In this document: one piece after another, positions 56,170 through 64,000 of the stretch | Layout: every line of letters begins with the position of its first letter | How positions within the stretch are numbered: position 1 is the stretch's first letter | Assembly: GCA_003971905.1 (NCBI GenBank) | Contig: RSEE01000052.1 | Span: 186,001-250,000, forward strand | Source: Moniliella sp. 'wahieum' | Lineage: Eukaryota > Basidiomycota > Moniliellomycetes > Moniliellales > Moniliellaceae | Reading direction: 5' to 3' | Length of the DNA stretch: 64,000 bases | Position numbers and translations under genes: made by a program | The notes under the pieces: model-generated | What the model was told of the DNA's origin: nothing | Databases searched by the model: none | What the model saw: only the letters and a program-made list of their open reading frames with translations

Positions 56170-59100
56170 TCAGACAGGAGCGGCCGTGGAGTCGGAAGAG
56201 AAGATGCCGCCTTGCTCAAGGATCCACTTCCAAAACGAGTCGATAGAGTAGGACTCCTGATTTACCGAAGACGTAGCAGAGGGGTAGTCCAGGGCAGGCA
56301 CAGCGAGGGGAGCGGCGGCATCCTCCACCTGCGGCGTTTCGATGCTGGGCGACGTCGACGAAAACGCTCGTGAGATGTGTGGGGAAGGAGGCGAATCACT
56401 CTGGGGGTGGAGATCAGCAGGGTGACGCGAAAGAGTGGAAGCTGAGGTCGTAAGCGCGGGAAGAGGCGATATAGTAGCAGCCGAGTCAGATCGAAGAGAT
56501 GGGTCCGAAGCTGGCTGATGTTGGGTCAAGGCAGACAGATCAAATGCCGATTCGTCCTGCCCCCCCAAAGTTGGGGGGAAGGACATTGTCAAAATAAAAC
56601 GTGTGGGCAGCGGCGGTAGGGAGGAATAACTGTTGGCTAGTGGAGATATTGGCCTGTGCGAGTTGATTGTAAGGCAATTGGAACAGGGGGTGGGTGGGCA
56701 GGACAAAGTCGCGCAAGACCTGAGAGGGATCCGACGTGGACGGAAGGGGCTGTGCACGCAACACCTGTGGTGTCCGTGGTCCACCTCTCTGTTTTTCACT
56801 CTTTCCGTAGGACACGACAGCTGATTGAACGACAGCCACTTCATCAGGGGTCAGGTCGTCCGACTGTGCCGTGTCCATCACCGTCTTGATCCGCGACGCG
56901 AGCGAAAGCATCGTCTCTGCTCCTGCAGTCGGGCCAACAACAGTGCCGGCGGACGGGGCGGGAGCCATACCGGATAAGCGGGATTCCCACTGTGCCTGCT
57001 CTTCTGCGAGGAGAGCCAGAAGAATGCGCAAGGAGCGCTTGACGAGGGGGTTGAGGTAGAGCGTGTCATGCAACGCAGCGACAGCATGCATAACTTGTTA
57101 CCGGATGCTACTACGTTCGCTGGCGTTCTTCTTTTGTCGACAAAGATCGAGCATAAGCACCGCACTGGCCTGGAACACATGGCCGCGGAGGCAAGCCAAA
57201 TGGCCAATCACCGGCACGGTCTGCTGCAACGTGCTGAGGGAAGTGAGCATGCTCCGCGCAAGCATGACACAGGTATCTCTACCCCCCAGAGCTCCGTCCC
57301 CAGCCTCAGGCCACGAGGAGAGGGAAGCGGTGAAGGCGGAGCAGTTGGGAGAAAATGATGCTATGCAGGAGAGCACGTTCGAGGATGACCGAGGTTTGGG
57401 CGTGGGACCCCGAAGACGGTAGAACTCTGGGAGGCGGGAGTCTAGCAGTCCACGGTAGTTGGCGTCAATTTTTTCGACATCCGCCACACTCATGTTGACC
57501 TGTGACTTCCATCCCAGCGCCTGCGTTCGGGAGGACATCAGGTCCATTTCCTGGCGGATCGTCTCGCCGAGGGCGGCCCTACCATAGCAGTAAGACGCGT
57601 CGGTAGGTTCGTCCATGGGCCGAGGAGGGGGAACAGGGTCTTGAAGCAAATCAGTATCATTATAGTTCTTGGGGAGAGGGGTGGTGAACTGGTTGGGCAT
57701 GATGGTGCAGATGCCTTTTTTTCACCAGCGCGGAACCACTCGCGCACAACCAACGACCACCAGACACGCTTCTGCATCTCATATCGCAAGATTGCCTCCT
57801 GCTCCGTCTCCTCCTCCGACGCCGGGGCTGTGTACTTCGCCCAATTGATCGATCCCGAGGGTGCGTGCACAATGAGCCGCAGTAAGATGAAGCCAAATTG
57901 TTGTCGACTCATCTTCGGCTCCATGGGTGTCCATTAGAATCAGAGCCTGGATAAACGGCAGTGTCGGCCGAGCGACACCAAAGCGGCAAAGAGACACCAC
58001 CGCTTTGGCACTTGAGTACCAACAGTTGACTGTGCATGACGCATTGAGCAGCCCATCCACCTCTCCGATGCCATTTGTACCGTCCGGACAAGGCGAGAAC
58101 TTGACACCTAGAACTAGCACCATGAGCAAGAGAGCCAACCAACCAGGATCGAGAGTGTTAAGGACGTGGGCACGGGATGCCTCATCAGTGCCGGCCATGA
58201 GCGTATCGAGCTGGCGTTTAAACTGGCCAGGGTGAACGGCGTGGGTGGTGAGAAAGTTGGCCCGAGCGAAGTAGTTGCCGGCAACAACGTCAATCAGTTC
58301 CCTGGAAGGAAGCGTCCGTATAATGGAACGCAGCACCGCCTCTCGCTCCGCATCTCCATTTTCTAGCCCTTCTCCACCGGAGGTAGTCTGACGCATCGCA
58401 CGAAACTGGCCCTCCTCCGCCGCAGCCGCGTATGCCCACCCAATCCCGAACCCGAGCCGTGTTTCGCTTCCGTTGTAGACCTTGAGCAAGCCATCGTGTT
58501 TCGCGCCAAGACTGCAGGTGGTCTCCTTTCCCTGGTTCACAGAAGAGAATCCGGTATAGGTGCGCTTGTGTCGGGCAGGAGACGAAGCGCGGTCCTTGCG
58601 AGGCTGACTTGAGTTGTGCTGATGAACCAACTTGGACAAGGTCATTCGATCGGCGATACGTTCACTGCAGCTGACCGCTTCGCGCGAGGCGGCGACTTGG
58701 CTGGAATGCACAAGCGTTTCGAGCATCGCGACAGGATCCTCAACATCCGCGGACGGACGGCTGGGTCGTTGGGTCGTTGGGTGATGTGAATGCGAAGGAG
58801 CTGGGTTGAGGGAAGCAGGAGGCGCATTTCCCTGTGATTGGGACATGCGAAGTAAGGCCTCCAGCTGTTGCACGCGATCTTTGATCCCCTTCAATTCGTT
58901 CGTCATTGCTGGATCGGCGCTCCCTTGGATGCGCATAGAATCGGGAGATACACTCGCAGCAGAGGAAGGGAGTTGGATGTTGGGGCGAAAGCTGGCGAGA
59001 TAGCGCATCTTCTCTACCTCCCTCTCGTGCTCGAGTTGACGCACACGATCCTCCAGCTGGCGCACGTGGTGCTCTCTCTCTGTGTCGACCACAGCCTCGG

Positions 59101-59544
59101 CGGCAGCTTGGGCGAGTGCGTCACGCGCTTCTGCGGCACGGTACTTGAAAGGCTCGATGCGGCATGTGTCCCCCTCTCCGCGCTTGATGCACTGTTGGCA
59201 GGGAGACTCGCGGCTGCACCGGATCTTGCGGAGGCTATGAAGAGAATCAGCTGGAGCGGCGTGGTCCGGATGGAAACAGGGCAGATACATACCGACAGTG
59301 GGTGCAGTTCAAGGCCAGACGGTTGCGCTTGCGCGGCGGCTGGGACTGGGACTGGGACTGGGACTGGGACGGAGATTGGGATTTGCTCTGGCTGTGTTCG
59401 CTCTGCTCCGAGGCTTCTTGCGGCGGCGCGCTGGAAGAGGAGTGCGCCCAAGCGCAAAGATGCCCTCGACGGCCTGGTCGTGCTGCAGATGGAGGGACGA
59501 GCGGGGAGGTGGCCGTGGAGGCCACTCGGCAAGGCAGCGTGCAT
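56170..59544 (-). CDS. Zn2Cys6 fungal transcription factor with fungal_trans domain
   Basis: ATG 59544 starts a Pro/Ser/Gln-rich leader with an (SQ)n repeat, then PRKRNRLALNCTHC. A 58-nt intron (59235-59292, GTATGT...CATAG) splits the zinc cluster. Spliced, it reads C-x2-C-x6-C-x5-C-x2-C-x8-C, the canonical binuclear cluster (CTHCRLRKIRC...CQQCIKRGEGDTC). Two heptad helices follow (HHVRQLEDRVRQLEHEREVE and a second at about 58880, LKGIKDRVQQLEALLRM), giving dimerisation. The middle homology region includes LIDVVAGNYFARANFLTTHA, WLALLLMVLVLGVKFSP, ALILMDTHGAEDE, RTLGID, then KRVWWSLVVREWF with NQFTTPLPKNYNDTDL. The C-terminus is Ser/Pro-rich. The length, about 1,050 residues, is typical. The target pathway cannot be inferred. 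Several slips occur in the last third. Confidence 0.85.
59341..59370 (-). repeat. TGGGAC hexamer array coding for (SQ)n
   Basis: Five exact 6-bp units. On the minus strand they encode alternating Ser-Gln in the leader of the Zn2Cys6 factor, so copy number can vary without changing frame. Confidence 0.85.
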
Positions 59545-60173
59545 AGGCTAGAGCGCAAAAGCGCTTACGCCCGAATTACGGAGGTAAGCCGGCGACGGTG
59601 TAAACGCCACGGGCGGCCAGTCACTAGTCACTAGTCACTCTAGTCACTAGTCACTAGTCACTAGCACTGATCACCGGTCACCCGTAGGGCGATGGAGCAC
59701 TGCGCCATTCTTCGCACCATGGAGAGGGTGACTTGTAGGTGACTGCTTCAAAACTCGGCCTCGGCTCAAGTGGAAGAGACTGCAGGCTACGAGAGAGACT
59801 TAGCTGTGAAGGAGGAGAATGGAGGATTAACTATGTCATAACGTCCGTGGATGTGGAGCAGAAAGAGATGTCAAACACAACAGTGTGTAGTGTAGTGTGG
59901 AATGTGTTGTACAGTGTACAGAAAAGTGTTACAACTGCGGCAAAAAAGGCAAAGGGGGGACAGAATAAAAACACGACTCTTCTCAGTCCGCTGGCCAGGG
60001 CTGGCGCGTGCAAAAGCTTCCAGGCTGGAGAAGGAAAGATCACAGGCGTGAGCTACACCGGGTAAAAAAAGACAACGTCAGTCTCTGTGCTACGCCATTT
60101 GGGGAAGGGATTCGCGGCGCCCAACGCGTGGCGCATGGGGGCGGGAGGCGAGGAGGGGGAAACAAATCTCTCA
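59545..60173. other. intergenic stretch between the Zn2Cys6 factor and pirin
   Basis: Promoter of the transcription factor plus the pirin 3' flank. It holds the TCACTAG array and a GTGTAGTGTAGTGTGGAATG / TGTACAGTGTACAG patch at 59884-59925. No gene seen. Confidence 0.5.
59619..59664. repeat. TCACTAG tandem array
   Basis: Six copies of TCACTAG in two blocks separated by TCACTCTAG, about 80 bp upstream of the transcription factor start codon. Related to the CTAGTTA array at 4725-4746. Confidence 0.88.
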
Positions 60174-61214
60174 CTACTCGTCACGTGCAGCCAGGTCAAA
60201 GAGGATCACCTCCGCATCGTTTTCACCCGTGCTCTCCAACTCAATCGACTCGCCAATCCGAGTACCCTTGATGAACGCGCCATCGCCTTCCCGCAGGGTC
60301 GTAGTACCGGTGGCTGTCTTGATCACCAGACCTGCTTGCTTTGGTACTTGCACCTGCGACGCAGGTAGATCCGGGTCCTGGTATCCAGACGTCTGAGCCA
60401 CATGCACATAGAGCCAACGCTCGACCCCTGCCTTTGCTGCTTGCTCCGTGTCGAGCCCAATGACATGTTCCACCTTAGCCCCGGGTGTGATGATGGCAGC
60501 ACGGGTGACAAGCGAAGAGTGGGCTGGGATAGCTCGGCCTTGAGGCAGCAAGCCAGTCACACCCTGTTCTTCGGCAGTAAACGTTGAGTAGGGACGGATC
60601 AGGGTCACGAGCCGGTCACGCTTCTCCTCGGCAGACGTGTACTTGGTGTAGTACTTGGGCGCAAGGCGCGACTCGTCTGGGGTGTACCAGATTTGGAGGA
60701 AGTGGCACTCCTTCGAAGGATGGCGGTTGTATTCACTGTGTCGGATGCCGGTCCCAGCCGAGGTGAACTGCAAGCTTCCTGGCGTGAGCACCTCGACATT
60801 GCCCATCGAATCCTTGTGGGTCAGCTCACCCGAGACGACGTAGGAGAAAATCTCCGCTTCACGGTGCGGGTGGGTGCCAAAGCCCTGGGTAGGCGCAACG
60901 CGGTCCTCGTTGATCACGCGCAGGTTGGAAAATCCCATAAAGCTGAAGAAGAAAGAGGGTCAGTAGAATGAAAATGGGCATTGCAAGAGAAATAGGAGGC
61001 TGAAAGTGAGGGCGTACCTAGGGTCAAAGTAGAATGCAAAGCTGAAGGTGTGGAATGTCTTGAGCCAGTCGTGGTCGGCGTGACCACGCTCATTCCACCT
61101 ACGAGCCACAACTTTGGCATTCTGAGCCAGTGGTAGAGTGGCCGGCTTAGTCGTGGCGGGCACAGTGGCAGCCGTAACGGGGGCAGGAGCGGAAGTTTCC
61201 ATAGAAGTCGACAT
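60174..61214 (-). CDS. pirin family protein
   Basis: This is a bicupin, Fe(II)-binding protein; bacterial and plant pirins have quercetinase activity, the human one acts as a nuclear redox cofactor, and the fungal role is not settled. ATG 61214 ([20 protein letters not shown]) gives a Thr/Pro-rich leader that could be a targeting sequence. Then [16 protein letters not shown], a 75-nt intron (60943-61017), [20 protein letters not shown] and the metal ligands [18 protein letters not shown] (two His) with [11 protein letters not shown] (His and Glu). The second cupin has [17 protein letters not shown] and [12 protein letters not shown], ending LFDLAARDE-stop. The whole gene is in frame except for the intron, so it is one of the cleanest models here. 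Confidence 0.94.
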
Positions 61215-61331
61215 GGCGGATGTGTAGTGCAAGGTGGTCACCGAGTCTGCTGAGTAGGGATGGATTGTAGTGGAAGAGGATTGGATGATGGAGATGAGAG
61301 ATGAGTGGGGTGGGGAATGAACACGCGGGGG

Positions 61332-61339
61332 TATTTATA
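61332..61339 (-). promoter_or_regulatory. TATA box of the pirin gene
   Basis: On the minus strand this reads TATAAATA, about 118 bp upstream of the start codon, a usual distance for a fungal TATA element. Confidence 0.6.
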
Positions 61340-61761
61340 CGCAGCCTGCGTTGCGTGTCGGCGACTACCGAACCAAGGCAAGAACTGTGGAGCCTAGCGC
61401 TCCTCGTAACCCGGAGCGGATCCATGGCAGATGGTGGCTCGGACGTAGCGTCTTCGGGCCAGGAGGGCAGCTGCGATGTGACAGATGGCAGACAGTCGCC
61501 TAGTCACCGGTCACCGATCACTTCCTCCGTGCTGCTTGTTGCTTGGAGACCGGCGTTCGATTGAAATTGCAAGAAGCCAAGTGGAAACGGACGAGTATCC
61601 ACCGGCCGCGACTGCCACCGCCTGCGATGGCCGCCGTTGCGGTTGCTCCGTTCCGGTCGGCGTATGCGCAAGCATCCGACCGTTCACACCGACGGCATCG
61701 AACATATTGACAGCCCACAGCTGCCTGATCGCCGAAGAGAAGAAAATGCATAAGTGCTTTG

Positions 61762-62157
61762 ATGGCGTCGCCGACCACTAGTCGTGCGATGGCACCACAC
61801 TCTCGACGTAGGTTCTTACTCCAGGGCTCAGGCGCTCAGACCTCACCATGCAATGTAAGAAGGGGATTTGACCATGCAGACGCCTCCGACGACTTCGCCC
61901 ACTCTGCCGATTCACCCAAACTTGAGACTACAGATGTGATGCAGACGCCAGCGAAGCATCACGGAAAAGGATATACTAGGACTGTTCTGACCGGACTGGA
62001 GGAGGGCTGCCTGCTTTTTGAACCCCAACCAACCCCACCCCCCGTACCAATGCCAATGCAAGTTGACAGCGCTCGATGTATTAGTCCAGAAGAATACGTG
62101 CCTCTGCTCTTCGGTGCCCATCCAGCTGCGTCCGATCGTACAGACGACAAATTGTAG
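61762..62157 (+). CDS. small protein of unknown function
   Basis: ATG 61762 opens 131 uninterrupted codons. The N-terminus is basic and Ser/Thr-rich (MASPTTSRAMAPHSRRRFLL). The middle is acidic/polar (DHADASDDFAHSADSPKLET) and the second half has KGYTRTVLTGLEEGCLLFEP, a PPPVPMP run and CISPEEYVPLLFG. It is not a shadow of a gene on the other strand. No domain is recognised. An in-frame GTAAGA at about 61856 followed by CATGCAG is too close to be a normal intron. Confidence 0.45.
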   Translation: MASPTTSRAMAPHSRRRFLLQGSGAQTSPCNVRRGFDHADASDDFAHSADSPKLETTDVMQTPAKHHGKGYTRTVLTGLEEGCLLFEPQPTPPPVPMPMQVDSARCISPEEYVPLLFGAHPAASDRTDDKL

Positions 62158-62342
62158 AATGAAAAGGAATTATAGTATGCACGTGCCCATGTGAGTGCCG
62201 CCTTCCCTCAGGCCCAGGTGCAGAGCGGAACAGACACTGGTTGGTGTCACGGTTATATTAACCGCGCTAGCGAAGAGGCCGATAAGGCCTGGTCCGCTCC
62301 AGGTGAACAGGTTCGCATGTGTAGCTCGTAGAGTGTGTGGTT

Positions 62343-63840
62343 TCATGCCAGCTCCAGGCCCGCTGCGGCCCAGGTCTCGAGCACCGACTCGCGCAGCCGT
62401 TGCAAGCCCTTCTCCACCAGGTCGAGGGGCACAATGGAAAAGGAGATGCGCACATGTGCGCTCGGGTCCTCCACGCCCGGGGTAAATGCGTAGCCTGGGA
62501 CGGCCAAGACACCCTTATCGCGAGCCACTTTTTCAATCAAAATTTTGGAGTCGCCAATCTTGCTGGCAGGGGTAGGGGGCAGACGCAGTTTAAGGAAGTA
62601 GAACATGCCAGCCGAGGGCACAACCCAAGTGGCCACAGACACTTGCTTTCCATCGCCGCCACTGCCCAGCACCTTCTCCAACGCCGCCTCGACAAAGTTG
62701 CGTCGCTCGAGATAAAAGTGGGCAACCTTGTCGCAATGAACAAGGAAGGTATCGAACCCCCAGTGCTGTAGGATGGTTTGGACAACGGCCTGCGCCGTGT
62801 ACGACGGCTGGAGTTGGTAGGTGCCGGTAACGAGCTCCATCGCCTTGATCAAAGGTGCAGGGCCGGTAGCGACGCCGATACGCATGCCTGCAGCCATGAT
62901 CTTACTAAAGGAGTCAAAGCGCAACACGCGCCCATCCCCCCAGGTCGTGACCTGTTCTTGTTCAAGGGCAAGGTAACTCTTCGGGCGCGGGCGGACGAGT
63001 CTTGCCCCAAGCCGTCAAAGGAGAGGAAATAGTACGGATCGTCCTCCAAAAGGAGCAGTCCAAACTCGCGGGTAATGGACAAGATCTCCCGCCTACGCTC
63101 CTCGTCCGCCGTGGCACCACTGGGATTGCCGCCAGTGGGAATGGTGTAGAGCACCTTGGGGAAGCGCATCCCTTTCGACTTGGGGTGACTGTTCCACTGC
63201 TCCAATGTGGTGCGAAGCGCGCGGGGCTCCAGCCTCGGGCATCAGTGGGGACGCTATACAACTGGTTACCCAACAGTGCCGCGGCGCCCGTAGCCTCACT
63301 GAAGATAGACATTAGCTGTGGGTAAACTGATACAGGGAAAGCACATACGGGAACGTAGGACCTTCCACGAGCAGCGTGTCGCCCGGATCGGTGAGGACAA
63401 TCATCACTTTGCAAATCAAGTCTTGGGAACCGTTGCCTGTCATGGTGGCCCAAGGCGTGTGGACGCCGGGGTTGTGCGGGTCAAAGTCAGGCTTGGCATG
63501 GAGTTTCTTCTGGTATCCATGCAGGGTTTTGACGAGCGAAGGCAAGCCGGCCGACATGCCGTACTGCAGGCTGCTTTCTAGGTCCTCAGGGAAACGCGCA
63601 ACTTGTCCGGGACGCCGGTGTGTGGGTTGGTGACGTCGACGCACATGCCGCGCACGGAAAGGCGCCCGGGTTGGGCTTGCCGGCCAAGAAGGAAACCATG
63701 CCGGGCACCTGCTCGTAGGGGAACAGACCGCGGATCGCAGGCGAGGGCCATGCGTTGAGCACCGCACTCATCCACGTGCTGGCATAGTCGACATGGGGGG
63801 AGGGGGTGGTGTGGGGAGGAGCACTGTGTGCGACGGGCAT
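62343..63840 (-). CDS. ARO8: aromatic amino acid / 2-aminoadipate aminotransferase (PLP fold type I)
   Basis: This class-I PLP aminotransferase is of the Aro8/kynurenine-aminotransferase-II group, working on aromatic amino acids, 2-aminoadipate or kynurenine. ATG 63840 begins MPVAHSAPPHTTPSPHVDYA, then AWPSPAIRGLFPYEQVPGMV with SFLAGKPNPGAFP, the family's opening. PLP-site motifs follow: MTGNGSQDLI, DTLLVEGPTFPYVL, YTIPTGGNPSGA, LLLLEDDPYYFLSF and the lysine motif FDSFSKIMAAGMRIG. The C-terminal domain shows PSAGMFYFLKLRLP, GVLAVPGYAF and HVRISFSIV (the substrate-carboxylate Arg), ending AAAGLELA-stop. Introns with GGTAAG/CAG-type borders lie near 62930-62990 and 63310-63335. One or two frame slips occur near 63.6 and 63.2 kb. 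Substrate preference is inferred from the family. Confidence 0.88.
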
Positions 63841-64000
63841 AGTAATGGAGTGGATGGACTGGTGGTGGGGCCTGAGGGTCTGAGCGGGGAGCGGCTCTCG
63901 GCCAATAATATGGCAGCAACCCGAGTCACACGGTGACATGCTGACTAGTGACTGGCAGCGGACATTGATAAGTGGACAACACCCCCGTCTTTCTCCACTC
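63841..64000. other. upstream region of the aminotransferase gene
   Basis: Short flank to the right edge containing the presumed ARO8 promoter. A CTAGTGACTG word is present; nothing else recognised. Confidence 0.4.

Noticed and set aside
52336-63840. Possible biosynthetic gene cluster (GH5, Zn2Cys6 factor, pirin, aminotransferase)
   Set aside because: No backbone enzyme, no tailoring oxidases and an intervening COQ7. The genes have unrelated roles and mixed orientation.

Overview
The window looks like nuclear chromosomal DNA from a filamentous or yeast-like fungus of the Dikarya, most likely a basidiomycete. The evidence is a Zn2Cys6 regulator, a Fet4-type iron permease, an EGCrP2/Egh1-type glycosidase, short GT-AG introns (47 to 119 nt) with CTAAC/CTGAC-like branch sites, a tRNA-Ala with a 13-nt intron, and fungal LTR and LINE elements. 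Assignment below phylum is not possible from the sequence alone. About 20 protein genes can be supported.

Left third (1-28 kb): an NGL2-like RNA exonuclease cut by the left edge; succinyl-CoA ligase alpha (LSC1); a poorly supported membrane protein; tRNA-Ala(TGC); a proline-rich unknown; ATP synthase epsilon (ATP15); a DUF423/TMEM256 membrane protein; an arginine/serine-rich unknown; the AMPK gamma subunit SNF4 head-to-head with TRAPP subunit TRS31; a PAC4-like proteasome chaperone head-to-head with a tubulin-tyrosine-ligase-like protein; a SUN-domain membrane protein; an amino acid permease; a MATH-BTB protein; and a TLC-domain membrane protein.

Middle (28-47 kb): a transposon- and repeat-rich stretch. 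A Ty1/copia element with identical 211-bp LTRs and a 5-bp target duplication sits about 275 bp upstream of the start codon of the heat shock factor gene HSF1. Three LINE 3'-end remnants lie at 5.7-6.2, 29.1-29.4 and 41.8-42.8 kb. The FET4-like permease follows.

Right third (47-64 kb): a zinc-finger-like nuclear protein, a VTT-domain (TMEM41/Tvp38-like) membrane protein, a GH5 sterylglucosidase/glucosylceramidase head-to-head with COQ7, a large Zn2Cys6 transcription factor, pirin, a small unknown gene and an Aro8-type aromatic aminotransferase.

The genes are mostly housekeeping or single-function genes, with no operon-like logic and no biosynthetic cluster. Two features run through the whole window. 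Many conserved host genes change reading frame at homopolymers without an intron, which suggests indel errors in the assembly. The intergenic DNA is also dense in a small set of recurring short, often palindromic words (TTCAACGTTCAA, TCACGCG, GATCGATGATC, CTCAGGCCTCAG, TCACTAG, CATGATGCATGAT). Gene spans below run from first to last recognised codon and include introns and frame breaks.
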